DNA of 36,683 nt from SpSt-398 sp033762195 (GCA_033762195.1 JANRLV010000015.1:1-36683), one strand, 5' to 3'. Positions 29,563 to 36,683 are shown, counted from the first letter of the stretch. Translations and numbers: made by a program. The notes: generated by a model not told the origin, from the letters alone.

Positions 29563-29570
29563 TATATTTG
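29563..29570 (+). promoter_or_regulatory. -7 box of trpS (TATATTTG)
   Basis: An exact TAnnTTTG match in the right arm, the mirror copy of the gatC box. CCGCCTT separates it from ATG 29578, so the predicted 5' UTR is a few nucleotides at most. Confidence 0.6.
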
Positions 29571-29577
29571 CCGCCTT

Positions 29578-30582
29578 ATGAACACTTCGAAACCCATTGT
29601 GATGAGTGGTATCCGCCCTACTGGTTTTCTCCACCTGGGAAACTATTTCGGGGCCATGCGGAACTACGTGAAAATGCAGGATGAATACACTTGTTTTTTC
29701 ATGGTGGCCGACCTCCATTCGCTCACCACCCATCCGGATACCAAAGAACTCAAGGGAAATGTGCAGCGCGTGCTGGCGGAGAATATTGCCTGTGGACTAG
29801 ACCCCGACAAAGTAGCCTTATACTGCCAAAGCCATGTGCATGAAACGGCTGAACTCTATCTCTACCTGAACATGCTTTCCTATGTGGGTGAGCTTGAAAA
29901 GACCACCACATTTAAGGACAAAGTGCGTTTGCAACCCCAGAACGTAAACACCGGATTGCTCACCTATCCCGTACTTCAGGCTGCGGATATCATCCTCCAT
30001 CGGGCTACCCTGGTGCCTGTAGGCAAAGACCAGGAACAGAACCTGGAAATGGCCCGCAACTTCGTGAACCGGTTTAACCACCGGTATGGTGATACCTTTC
30101 CTGAACCACAGGGATTCAACTACGGTGCCGAGCTGATCAAAGTCCCAAGCCTGGATGGTACAGGTAAAATGAGCAAAAGCGAAAACCAGAACGCTACCCT
30201 CTACCTTGCCGATGACGATGATGTTATCCGCAAAAAGGTGATGAAGGCCAAAACAGATGCAGGTCCCACTGAACCTAATACCCCCAAACCTGATTATATC
30301 GAGAACCTGTTCCTGCTGATGAGACTGGTTAGCGCCCCCGATGTACTGGCCAAATTCAATCAGGATTATGACCAGGCCTCGATCCGCTACGGGGACATGA
30401 AGAAACAACTGGCCGAAGACATGGTCGCGTTTATCGCCCCCATTCGGGAGCGGGTGAACCAGATCATCCACAACGAAAAATACCTGGCTGAGATCATGGA
30501 AAAAGGCGCCGAAAAGGCCCGTACCAGTGCCCGGGCCACGATGGCCCTGGTCAGAGAGGCCATGGGATTGAATTATTATTAA
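29578..30582 (+). CDS. trpS: Tryptophanyl-tRNA synthetase
   Basis: A 334-residue class I synthetase that charges tRNA(Trp). The HIGH-type motif appears as PTGFLHLGNYFGAM (about residues 14-27) and the KMSKS loop as GKMSKSENQNAT (about 195-206). The GRP/VGKDQEQNLEMAR segment and the YPVLQAADIILH helix are typical of bacterial TrpRS. Length is normal. ATG 29578 is used rather than the in-frame ATG at 29557, which would lie upstream of the -7 box. No T-box or trp leader is visible. A deoxynucleoside kinase gene follows 47 bp later. Confidence 0.97.
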   Translation: MNTSKPIVMSGIRPTGFLHLGNYFGAMRNYVKMQDEYTCFFMVADLHSLTTHPDTKELKGNVQRVLAENIACGLDPDKVALYCQSHVHETAELYLYLNMLSYVGELEKTTTFKDKVRLQPQNVNTGLLTYPVLQAADIILHRATLVPVGKDQEQNLEMARNFVNRFNHRYGDTFPEPQGFNYGAELIKVPSLDGTGKMSKSENQNATLYLADDDDVIRKKVMKAKTDAGPTEPNTPKPDYIENLFLLMRLVSAPDVLAKFNQDYDQASIRYGDMKKQLAEDMVAFIAPIRERVNQIIHNEKYLAEIMEKGAEKARTSARATMALVREAMGLNYY

Positions 30583-30588
30583 TTCCCC

Positions 30589-30596
30589 TATCTTTA
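30589..30596 (+). promoter_or_regulatory. -7-like box before the deoxynucleoside kinase (TATCTTTA)
   Basis: Seven of the eight positions match TAnnTTTG, followed by GCCCCC. It starts 6 nt after the trpS stop and leaves a leader of about 28 nt before ATG 30630, so the kinase may have its own promoter. Confidence 0.4.
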
Positions 30597-30629
30597 GCCC
30601 CCTTCAAAACTTTAAACCGGGACCAGGAA

Positions 30630-31265
30630 ATGGCCAAGATCAAGAAACCAAAACACATTGCCGTAGCAGGAAATATCGGCGCCGGAAAGACAACCCTCAC
30701 CGAGATCCTTGCCAAACATTACAAATGGATACCCCAGTTTGAAGACGTGGACCATAACCCCTACCTCTATGATTTTTATGAGGATATGCCCCGCTGGAGT
30801 TTTAACCTGCAGATCTATTTCCTCAACCGTCGCCTGCAACAGATCGTAGAGATCCATAAGGGCACTGAAACCGTGGTTCAAGACCGGACCATTTACGAAG
30901 ACGCCAACATCTTTGCTCCCAACCTGCATGAAATGGGGTTGATGAGCAAACGGGATTTTGATAATTATTTCGATTTCTTTCAAACACTCAAACAGATGGT
31001 GCAGCCCCCCGACCTGCTCATCTACCTGCGCGCTTCGGTGCCTACCCTGGTAGGACAGATACAAAAACGTGGCCGCGAATACGAAGAGAACATCCGCCTC
31101 GATTACCTCAAGCGGTTGAACGAGTATTACAATAAATGGATCGATAACTACAAAGAAGGGGAATTGCTCGTGATCGATGTCGACAAGAACAAATTTGCGG
31201 AGAATGAGGAACACCTGGGGGAGATCATCACCAAAGTGGATGCACAGCTTTACGGTTTGTTCTGA
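30630..31265 (+). CDS. Deoxynucleoside kinase (dNK/dCK-dGK family)
   Basis: A 211-residue P-loop kinase that phosphorylates deoxynucleosides for salvage. Walker A is AGNIGAGKTTL (about residues 14-24). The family's VVQDRTIYEDANIF motif (the ERS/DRxxxED region, substrate-binding and catalytic), the LIYLRASVPTLVGQIQKRGREYEENI LID-type segment and LNEYYNKWIDNY are all present. Length is typical of bacterial dAK/dGK enzymes. The preferred base cannot be assigned. The last 16 bp overlap the 3' end of the convergent DUF922 gene. Confidence 0.92.
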   Translation: MAKIKKPKHIAVAGNIGAGKTTLTEILAKHYKWIPQFEDVDHNPYLYDFYEDMPRWSFNLQIYFLNRRLQQIVEIHKGTETVVQDRTIYEDANIFAPNLHEMGLMSKRDFDNYFDFFQTLKQMVQPPDLLIYLRASVPTLVGQIQKRGREYEENIRLDYLKRLNEYYNKWIDNYKEGELLVIDVDKNKFAENEEHLGEIITKVDAQLYGLF

Positions 31266-31819
31266 TTTCTGTAATCTGCATAAGGTGCAGAATCTTTAAG
31301 AAGACCTTCAATTTTTTCCAACCACTCTTCCTGGGTTTTACGAAGGATGCTATGCTTTGTTTCCCGGTCATAGGTTTCCTGCATGGTATTTTCCTCTTTC
31401 ATCGTCTCCTCGTAAATGGATTGTAAACGCCGGTTGTAATCTTTGTCCCCGCTTTTTTTAAAAGCCTGTAAACGTTCGTGGAGTTTTCGGGCATGGTATT
31501 CGGTGATATCAAAGTGCGCCTGTTCATGCGCGAGGATATAATCGGTTTGCGTCTTGCCCCAGGATTTTTTCTTATTGAAACGGCAAAGAATATTCCATTT
31601 CAGGTCACTGTTGGAGAAACGAAAATCCACATGTATCTGGATCGAACTGAGGGCGGCCCGCTCCGTTCCCAATTCGGGTTTGGCGGTGAAATCGTCCCAG
31701 GTCAGCTTTCGGTCAGCTGACCAGTCAAGGTAATCCTTGTCCGAAACAGCCACTGTCCTGAAATCGGAAAAGAAGGCGATCAGGAACAGGCCAAATACGG
31801 GTATCCATCGGAACATCAT
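31250..31819 (-). CDS. Exported DUF922 putative zinc protease
   Basis: 189 residues. The N-terminal hydrophobic segment MFRWIPVFGLFLIAFF is a signal peptide or anchor. Next comes LDWSADRKLTWDDFTAKPE, common in the family. An HExxH metal-site motif follows in LAHEQAHFDITEYHARKLHERL, as in DUF922 proteins that are predicted secreted Zn-dependent peptidases. Activity is not proven for the family to my knowledge. It has a charged helical C-terminus. The start could be ATG 31819 or the next ATG (31816). It overlaps the kinase gene tail to tail by 16 bp. Confidence 0.85.
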   Translation of the reverse strand: MMFRWIPVFGLFLIAFFSDFRTVAVSDKDYLDWSADRKLTWDDFTAKPELGTERAALSSIQIHVDFRFSNSDLKWNILCRFNKKKSWGKTQTDYILAHEQAHFDITEYHARKLHERLQAFKKSGDKDYNRRLQSIYEETMKEENTMQETYDRETKHSILRKTQEEWLEKIEGLLKDSAPYADYRNQNKP

Positions 31820-31871
31820 ACCCTAAATTAATCAGGAAATTGGTGTAATCCGAGTAATTAAAATCCAAATA

Positions 31872-31888
31872 ATCCTTAAATCCTCAAA
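31872..31888. repeat. 17-bp exact copy of the tract at 284-300
   Basis: ATCCTTAAATCCTCAAA occurs here and at 284-300. A close variant is found at 29528-29557 inside the right half of the gatC-trpS palindrome. The surrounding 31843-31871 has the related words GTAATCC and AAATCC. It lies in the gap between the pckA stop and the DUF922 start. Confidence 0.75.
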
Positions 31889-31894
31889 CCAGGG

Positions 31895-33505
31895 TTAAAT
31901 TTTTGTTTTCGGAGCGGCCTTTCTCACCTCCTCGCTCACCCCATCCGCATATATAGCAAAATTGTCGATGAACAATTGCGCCAGTTTGATGGCCTGGGAA
32001 TCATAGGCATCGCGATCGGCCCAGGTATAGCGGGGGTTAAGCAGGTTGACCGGCACGCCGGGGCAACGTTTGGGCATCATGACACCAAACAAGGGGTGCA
32101 TTTCAAATTCTTCTTCATTCAATTGGCCGTTGAGCGCGGCGGTGATCATAGCCCGGGTATAAGAAAGTTTCATACGCCGGCCTGTACCGTAAGGGCCACC
32201 GGTCCAGCCTGTGTTGATCAGCCAGACATTTACATTATGCTCCTTCATTTTCCGACCCAGCATTTCAGCATAGCGGCCGGGGTGAAGGGGAATAAAGGGG
32301 GCGCCAAAACAAGCGCTGAAAGTGGGCTTGGGTTCTGTGATACCGGCTTCTGTACCGGCGATCTTGGCGGTGTACCCGCTGATGAACTGGTACATGGCCT
32401 GTGCCGGGTTTAGTTTGGAAACCGGGGGCAATACCCCAAAGGCATCACAGGTGAGGAAAAAGATGTTCGTGGGTAATCCACCCACGGAAGGTTCTTGTGT
32501 GTTGCTGATAAAGTGCAGGGGATAGGATACCCTGGTATTCTCAGTGATGCTGTCGTCGTCAAAATTGATCCTGTTGGTTCCGGGAAAGAAAACGGTGTTC
32601 TCCACAAGGGCACCGGGGCGAATAGCATGAAAGATCTCCGGTTCTTTTTCTTCCGAGAGATTGATGCATTTGGCATAACAACCCCCTTCAAAATTAAAGA
32701 TGCCGGTATCGCTCCATCCATGTTCATCATCGCCGATCAGCCGGCGTTGTGGATCGGCACTCAATGTAGTTTTACCGGTTCCACTCAATCCAAAGAAAAT
32801 CGCTGTATCTCCCTCCTCACCCATATTCGCACTGCAATGCATGCTCAATACATTCATTTGTTGGGGAAGGATATAATTGAGAATGGTAAAGACGCCTTTT
32901 TTTGTTTCTCCGGTATAGCCGGAACCCGCAATGATGATGGTTTTGTGCTTAAAGGAAACCAGCGAAACATTGTGCTGGCGGATACCGCACTCTTTTGGAT
33001 CCAACTTCAAACCCGGCGCCGAGATCACATGCCATTCCGCTTCGAAGGAATCGAGTTCCTCTTCTTCGGGACGCAGGAACATATTATAGGCAAATAGATT
33101 GGTCCAGGGCTTCTCATTGATCACCCTTACCGAGGTGCGGAATCTTGAATCGGCACAGGCATAACAATCACGTACCCAGATCTCCTTTTTCGCATCCAGG
33201 TATTCGATCGTTTTTTTATAAATGATATCGTAGTATTTGGGATCCAGCGGAATATTGAATTCATTCCAATTGACCGATTTGTCGGTCATGGTATCCCGTA
33301 TGATGAACTTGTCTTTTGGAGAACGACCTGTGAACTCTCCCGTATGGATCACCAGCGCACCGGTGTCATTCAACCGGCCTTCACCCAAACGAAGGGTGTC
33401 GTCTGCCAACTCCTCGGGGCTGCTTTGGTAGTGGATACACTCTGGACGTTTCAGACCTAATTTGGCCAGGTTTTCGGTGGGTAGGGCAATGACATGTACT
33501 GACAT
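31895..33505 (-). CDS. pckA: Phosphoenolpyruvate carboxykinase (ATP)
   Basis: 536 residues; converts oxaloacetate plus ATP to PEP plus CO2 in gluconeogenesis (or the reverse in fermentation). All signature pieces are present: TGEFTGRSPKDKFIIRD, the P-loop GLSGTGKTTLS, the metal-binding IGDDEHGW, and YGTGRRMKLSYTRAMI. These make it the ATP- and not the GTP-dependent type. Length is typical. ATG 33505 is used; a longer frame from 33544 crosses the promoter box. The promoter is TACCTTTG (33537-33530) with TTTG 21 nt upstream. Confidence 0.97.
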   Translation of the reverse strand: MSVHVIALPTENLAKLGLKRPECIHYQSSPEELADDTLRLGEGRLNDTGALVIHTGEFTGRSPKDKFIIRDTMTDKSVNWNEFNIPLDPKYYDIIYKKTIEYLDAKKEIWVRDCYACADSRFRTSVRVINEKPWTNLFAYNMFLRPEEEELDSFEAEWHVISAPGLKLDPKECGIRQHNVSLVSFKHKTIIIAGSGYTGETKKGVFTILNYILPQQMNVLSMHCSANMGEEGDTAIFFGLSGTGKTTLSADPQRRLIGDDEHGWSDTGIFNFEGGCYAKCINLSEEKEPEIFHAIRPGALVENTVFFPGTNRINFDDDSITENTRVSYPLHFISNTQEPSVGGLPTNIFFLTCDAFGVLPPVSKLNPAQAMYQFISGYTAKIAGTEAGITEPKPTFSACFGAPFIPLHPGRYAEMLGRKMKEHNVNVWLINTGWTGGPYGTGRRMKLSYTRAMITAALNGQLNEEEFEMHPLFGVMMPKRCPGVPVNLLNPRYTWADRDAYDSQAIKLAQLFIDNFAIYADGVSEEVRKAAPKTKI

Positions 33506-33529
33506 AGTCGTGGCAAGCTTTAAAGGGTA

Positions 33530-33562
33530 CAAAGGTATAATCAAAAGCCTTAGATGTACAAA
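33530..33562 (-). promoter_or_regulatory. pckA promoter (TTTG ... TACCTTTG)
   Basis: The -7 box TACCTTTG (33537-33530) is exact, and TTTG at 33562-33559 is spaced 21 nt upstream. It leaves 24 nt between the box and the start codon. It is among the best-formed promoters in the window. Confidence 0.75.
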
Positions 33563-33780
33563 CGTGTGTTCGTATTTTTAGGTAGATAAAAAGTTAAAAC
33601 ATTGTAAATTAGCTTCTTGACATCCACCAAAAATAAAAGACCTTTGAATGCTTTTTAAGAAACCAGCGAGTTTGTTGAATGATTTATATTTTTTTAACTC
33701 CCTGGCTTTTAATACTTTTCCCCCTAATAACGCCTGAATTCTGTCTTTATTACCACAATTTTGCCCAAAAAACCGGCTAC

Positions 33781-35070
33781 ATGAAGTACCATCCCCTCGA
33801 CCCCGCTCTGTTTACCACCAACCGCGAACGTTTTGTCAAGGCCATGGAAAAGAATGCCATTGCCATCTTTGTCAGTAATGATGAAGTACCCTCTAATGGA
33901 GACGCGCTTTATGGCTTCAAACAAAACAGCGACTTGTTCTGGTTATCCGGCATTACGCAGGAAGACAGCATGGTTATCCTTTTTCCAGATAACCCCGATC
34001 CAAAATTCAGGGAAGTGCTTGTGCTGGTCCGGCCCAATGAGCTCAAGGAAAAATGGGATGGCAAACGGTTACGGGTAGCCGAAGCGCAGGCGATCAGTGG
34101 TATCAAGACCATTGTATGGCTCGACTCCATTGATGCGTTGTTACAAACCTGGGTTCACCTGGCAGACCATATTTATCTGGATAGCAATGAGAACGACCGG
34201 AAGGCTTCGCTGGTACGTACCCGTGATTATCGGTTCATTGATGATATGAAAAGCCGGTATCCTTTGCATTCTTATCTCCGTGCCGCGAAGATCATGAAAG
34301 AACTGCGGGGCATAAAGACCGCCTACGAAATTGATGTAGTACAAAAAGCCATTGATATCACCGATAACACCTTTCGTCGTTTATTGAAATTTATACGCCC
34401 GGGTGTCATGGAGTATGAGATCGAAGCCGAGATCTGGCATTCCTTTCTTTCCCAACGGGCCACCGGTCCTGCTTATGGAAGCATCATTGCGAGTGGCGAC
34501 CGGGCAAGAACCCTGCACTATGTTTCCAATAATGCCGAATGTAAATCCGGTGAACTCGTACTGATGGATTTTGGTGCGGAGTACGGTGGGTATTGTGCCG
34601 ACCTGACAAGGACGGTCCCGGTCAATGGAAAATTCACCGCCCGGCAGAAAAAAGTCTACAATGCCTGTCTTCACTTACATGATTATGCCAAAAGCATATT
34701 GAAACCCGGCATCACCGTATTGGAATACACCGATAAAGTAGGAGAAGAAGCCACCAAAGAATTCCTGAAACTCGGATTGATCAGTAAGAGTGATGTGAAG
34801 AATGAGGATCCCGAGAACCGTGCTTACCGCAAATATCTTTACCATGGTATTTCCCATCACCTGGGGATAGATGTGCATGACCTGGGTACCCGAACAGCGC
34901 CGGTAAAAGCAGGGATGGTCTTTACGGTAGAACCTGGTATTTACATTGAAGAAGAACAAATGGGGATTCGGATCGAGAACAATATCTGGCTCACCCGCAA
35001 CGGGCACAAAGATCTGATGAAGAATATCCCCATCACTGTAGAAGAGATCGAAACCCTGATGAAGAAATAA
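33781..35070 (+). CDS. pepP: Xaa-Pro aminopeptidase (M24B, aminopeptidase P)
   Basis: 429 residues. The N-terminal aminopeptidase-P domain (about 1-140, NSDLFWLSGITQEDSMVILFPD) is followed by a pita-bread M24 catalytic domain. Dinuclear metal ligands are visible: two Asp in LMDFGAEYGGYCADLTRTVPV, His in HGISHHLGIDVHD, Glu in MVFTVEPGIYI and Glu in GIRIENNIW. It releases an N-terminal residue preceding proline, in the cytosol. An upstream frame from 33679 would add a hydrophobic N-terminus, but it crosses AT-rich promoter-like DNA; ATG 33781 gives the conserved start MKYHPLDPALF. pssA follows 16 bp later. Confidence 0.94.
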   Translation: MKYHPLDPALFTTNRERFVKAMEKNAIAIFVSNDEVPSNGDALYGFKQNSDLFWLSGITQEDSMVILFPDNPDPKFREVLVLVRPNELKEKWDGKRLRVAEAQAISGIKTIVWLDSIDALLQTWVHLADHIYLDSNENDRKASLVRTRDYRFIDDMKSRYPLHSYLRAAKIMKELRGIKTAYEIDVVQKAIDITDNTFRRLLKFIRPGVMEYEIEAEIWHSFLSQRATGPAYGSIIASGDRARTLHYVSNNAECKSGELVLMDFGAEYGGYCADLTRTVPVNGKFTARQKKVYNACLHLHDYAKSILKPGITVLEYTDKVGEEATKEFLKLGLISKSDVKNEDPENRAYRKYLYHGISHHLGIDVHDLGTRTAPVKAGMVFTVEPGIYIEEEQMGIRIENNIWLTRNGHKDLMKNIPITVEEIETLMKK

Positions 35071-35074
35071 GCTT

Positions 35075-35081
35075 TATTTTG
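35075..35081 (+). promoter_or_regulatory. -7-like box abutting pssA (TATTTTG)
   Basis: A one-nucleotide-short version of TAnnTTTG followed by CCGGC and then ATG 35087 (5 nt). It resembles TATTTTGCCGCC at 24086 and TATATTTGCCGC at gatC/trpS, so pssA may have its own nearly leaderless transcript besides read-through from pepP. Confidence 0.4.
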
Positions 35082-35086
35082 CCGGC

Positions 35087-35851
35087 ATGAAACAGATTCC
35101 TAATTTATTCACGCTGCTTAATCTGGTCTGTGGCTGTCTGGCCATCCTTTTTACTCTGCAAACCGGACAAGCCATTGTCTATTTGCAGGAAATGGGTTTT
35201 TCGAGTGTGGAACTTCCGGAGCGTATGGCCCTGGGTGCCTTCTTTATTTTAGCAGCCGGGGTGATCGATTTCCTGGATGGTTTTGTGGCCCGGTTGATGA
35301 AAGCAAGTTCAGAAATGGGAAAGCAACTTGATTCGCTCTCGGATGTGGTCAGCTTTGGTGTAGCCCCGGGTCTGATCCTCTTTCAATTACTCCGCCTGAG
35401 TTTTGCCCAGGAAACAGATGGGTTGGATGTCTCTATTCTTTGGTTAATGCCCGCTTTTCTTATTCCCGTGGCAGCAGCCTGGAGACTGGCCCGTTTCAAT
35501 ATTGATCCCGCCCAACAGGTACGCTTCAAGGGGCTTCCGGTACCCGCAGCCGGAATCACGATCGCTGCTTTTCCACTGATCATGCATTACCAGACACTTG
35601 GTCTTCAGGCGATTTTTATCAATAAGTATTTGTTGTACGGAAGCATTTTGCTTTTGTCCTTCCTGATGGTGAGTAAACTGCCCATGATGGCATTAAAATT
35701 CTCCGGTTTTGCCCCGGCAGCCAACTGGCCCAAATACCTTCTTGTTGTAATTGGCATTCTGGCCGCCATTTTCCTGAAGTGGTTAGCTATTCCGGTTGTA
35801 CTGGTTGTGTATATCCTCTTATCTTTGTTCCTCAAAAATAAAACAGCATGA
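35087..35851 (+). CDS. pssA: CDP-diacylglycerol-serine O-phosphatidyltransferase
   Basis: A 254-residue inner-membrane enzyme that makes phosphatidylserine, the precursor of phosphatidylethanolamine. The CDP-alcohol phosphatidyltransferase motif (DG-x2-AR-x8-G-x3-D-x3-D) is complete in the stretch DFLDGFVARLMK to GKQLDSLSD (about residues 62-86). About seven hydrophobic helices follow, and the conserved RFN and GLPVPAAG pieces are present. The stop overlaps the purS start by 4 nt (ATGA), implying translational coupling. Confidence 0.94.
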   Translation: MKQIPNLFTLLNLVCGCLAILFTLQTGQAIVYLQEMGFSSVELPERMALGAFFILAAGVIDFLDGFVARLMKASSEMGKQLDSLSDVVSFGVAPGLILFQLLRLSFAQETDGLDVSILWLMPAFLIPVAAAWRLARFNIDPAQQVRFKGLPVPAAGITIAAFPLIMHYQTLGLQAIFINKYLLYGSILLLSFLMVSKLPMMALKFSGFAPAANWPKYLLVVIGILAAIFLKWLAIPVVLVVYILLSLFLKNKTA

Positions 35852-36093
35852 CATATACAGTGCAGATCAAGGTAATGCCGTTGAAAGACCTGCTTGATCC
35901 TCAGGGAAAGGCCGTATTGGGTGGATTGGACAACCTGGGTTTGAAAGGCGTGGAAGATGTACGGGTAGGCAAGAATATCAGTCTGCAGATTACCGCTGAC
36001 TCTAAAGAACAGGCCCAGCAACTCGCCGAAGAAGCCAGCCGTAAACTCCTCGCCAATCCGGTGATGGAATATTTTGAGGTTTCTGTTCAATGA
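35848..36093 (+). CDS. purS: Phosphoribosylformylglycinamidine synthase subunit PurS
   Basis: 81 residues, the small accessory subunit that bridges PurQ and PurL in step 4 of purine synthesis. It fits the family closely: YTVQIKVMPLKDLLDPQGKAV, LGLKGVEDVRVGKNISLQI and LLANPVMEYFEV at the C-terminus. It starts inside the last codons of pssA (ATGA overlap). purQ and purL are not in the window. The rsmI gene begins 15 bp downstream, so pssA-purS-rsmI appear co-transcribed. Confidence 0.94.
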   Translation: MTYTVQIKVMPLKDLLDPQGKAVLGGLDNLGLKGVEDVRVGKNISLQITADSKEQAQQLAEEASRKLLANPVMEYFEVSVQ

Positions 36094-36108
36094 TCCTAAC
36101 GGGACACT

Positions 36109-36683
36109 ATGCTTTATCTGGTTCCCACCCCCATTGGTAATTTAAAGGATATCACGCTGCGTGCCCTGGAGGTATTGAAAGAAGTGGACCTGATTCTGGC
36201 CGAAGATACCCGCAACACATCCCACCTCGTCCAACACTACGGGATACAGAAACCGCTGTCGCCCTATCATCAGCACAATGAACATAAGGTTCTGCAACAC
36301 CTGGTGGATCAATTACTCGCCGGGAAGAAGATGGCTCTGGTGACCGATGCCGGTACCCCCGGAATTTCCGATCCTGCATTTCTGCTTGTCAGGGAATGTA
36401 TCCGTCAAGGGGTAAAAGTGGAATCCTTGCCCGGTGCCACGGCCTTTGTCCCCGCCCTGGTAAACAGTGGCCTGCCAACCGACCGCTTTGTATTTGAAGG
36501 CTTTTTACCCCCTAAAAAAGGACGCCAAACCCTGCTCAAAAAACTTGCTGAAGAAGAAAGGACGATGATCCTGTATGAATCGCCCATGCGGCTGGTCAAG
36601 ACCCTGGAGGAACTGGCCGGTTATTTTGGCGAGGACCGCCAGGCATCAGTCAGCCGCGAACTCACCAAAATGTTTGAAGAAAC
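36109..36683 (+). CDS. rsmI: 16S rRNA (cytidine1402-2'-O)-methyltransferase, 3' end cut by window
   Basis: The first 191 codons are present; the gene runs off the window. The protein begins MLYLVPTPIGNLKDITLRAL, the classic RsmI opening, followed by VDLILAEDTRNTSHLVQHY, ALVTDAGTPGISDPAF (SAM site) and VESLPGATAFVPALVNSGL. It 2'-O-methylates C1402 of 16S rRNA in the ribosomal P site region. The full length would be roughly 220-280 residues by family. It is the last visible gene of the pssA-purS operon. A shorter downstream reading on the other strand is not a gene. Confidence 0.95.
   Translation, partial: MLYLVPTPIGNLKDITLRALEVLKEVDLILAEDTRNTSHLVQHYGIQKPLSPYHQHNEHKVLQHLVDQLLAGKKMALVTDAGTPGISDPAFLLVRECIRQGVKVESLPGATAFVPALVNSGLPTDRFVFEGFLPPKKGRQTLLKKLAEEERTMILYESPMRLVKTLEELAGYFGEDRQASVSRELTKMFEE

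Larger units (their letters stand above)
29384..29574. repeat. 191-bp nested palindrome with outward promoters between gatC and trpS
   Basis: The outer arms 29384-29415 and 29543-29574 are a perfect 32-bp inverted repeat. The middle parts pair imperfectly (AGGATGGG-type words), and inner arms TTAACCGCCAGGACAC (29445-29460) and TGTGCCTTGGCGGTAA (29505-29520) pair again. Each outer arm carries TATATTTG pointing outward, ending 4 nt before gatC and 7 nt before trpS. The interior is a chain of short GCCA/AAGAC words. It has no coding capacity. A miniature inverted-repeat element or a self-copied promoter are both possible. Confidence 0.9.

Noticed and set aside
29384..29574. IS element or integron/attachment site
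   Set aside because: No transposase or integrase gene is near, and target-site duplications are not apparent at its ends. A miniature element remains possible, but an autonomous element does not.
29557..29577. Upstream ATG giving an MVYICR extension of trpS (and its mirror for gatC at 29401)
   Set aside because: The codons are simply the -7 promoter box read as protein. They are identical in two unrelated genes because the DNA arms are inverted copies.
30612..31214. Long antisense frame opposite the deoxynucleoside kinase
   Set aside because: It is the complement of a well-conserved kinase gene, with no family resemblance. Similar antisense frames opposite trpS, pckA, dnaJ and grpE were rejected for the same reason.
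32495..33097. Long plus-strand frame inside pckA
   Set aside because: It lies wholly within the pckA catalytic region, whose motifs are intact, and the shadow protein has no recognisable domain.
33679..33780. Hydrophobic N-terminal extension of the M24 peptidase that mimics a signal peptide
   Set aside because: The stretch is AT-rich intergenic DNA containing a promoter-like CAATTTTG, and the family's conserved start begins at 33781. Cytosolic aminopeptidase P needs no export signal.
1..36683. Defence system, secondary-metabolite cluster or prophage
   Set aside because: All sizeable genes fit housekeeping, envelope or T9SS-related families, and no nuclease, reverse transcriptase, toxin-antitoxin pair, PKS/NRPS or phage structural gene was seen.

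Overview
The window looks like a core-genome segment of a free-living Bacteroidota bacterium, most likely of the Chitinophagaceae/Chitinophagales. The case rests on four things: type IX secretion hallmarks (a PorP/SprF protein, a type A sorting tail and a type B/CHU_C sorting tail), repeated TAnnTTTG-type -7 promoter boxes just upstream of genes, weak or absent Shine-Dalgarno sequences, and a typical Bacteroidota set of housekeeping genes. Base composition and codon style look even throughout. I saw no IS element, phage gene, CRISPR array, rRNA or tRNA.

Layout: 1-315 is AT-rich and essentially gene-free. 316-5655 (+) holds an outer-membrane-type protein, a sodium/solute symporter, a LOG-type nucleotide hydrolase and a compact O-methyltransferase / glucosaminidase-LysM / hpt operon. 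5783-7558 (+) is a secreted VWA protein of the YfbK type. 7565-9304 (-) is grpE-dnaJ, divergent from an RlmI-like rRNA methyltransferase (9427-10599, +). 10609-19311 (-) holds a minimal T9SS-tailed protein, a peroxiredoxin, PorP/SprF, a 1448-residue PKD-repeat adhesin-like protein, a small lipoprotein, an exported DinB-like protein and a YitT-family membrane protein. 19462-23962 (+) holds nif3, a zinc-ribbon coiled-coil protein, a clear intrinsic terminator, recN and fabI. 24110-26499 has two glycosyltransferases whose 3' ends overlap tail to tail. 26628-29383 has a DUF2795 protein, two orphan LolD/MacB-like ATPases, a PduO-type cobalamin adenosyltransferase and gatC. 29578-36683 holds trpS, a deoxynucleoside kinase, a DUF922 protein, pckA, an M24 aminopeptidase P, pssA, purS and the 5' part of rsmI.

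No complete novel gene system was found. The most unusual content lies between genes. (i) gatC and trpS diverge from a roughly 190-bp nested palindrome whose outer arms are perfect 32-bp inverted copies, each carrying the same outward -7 promoter box ending 4-7 nt before the start codon. (ii) Several other intergenic gaps hold long inverted repeats built from short repeated words, with a different word family in most gaps. (iii) Many genes have the -7 box 4-7 nt before the start codon, which predicts leaderless or nearly leaderless mRNAs, and several appear to start with TTG. (iv) Many convergent gene pairs are separated by fewer than 10 bp or overlap, with no hairpin terminator.
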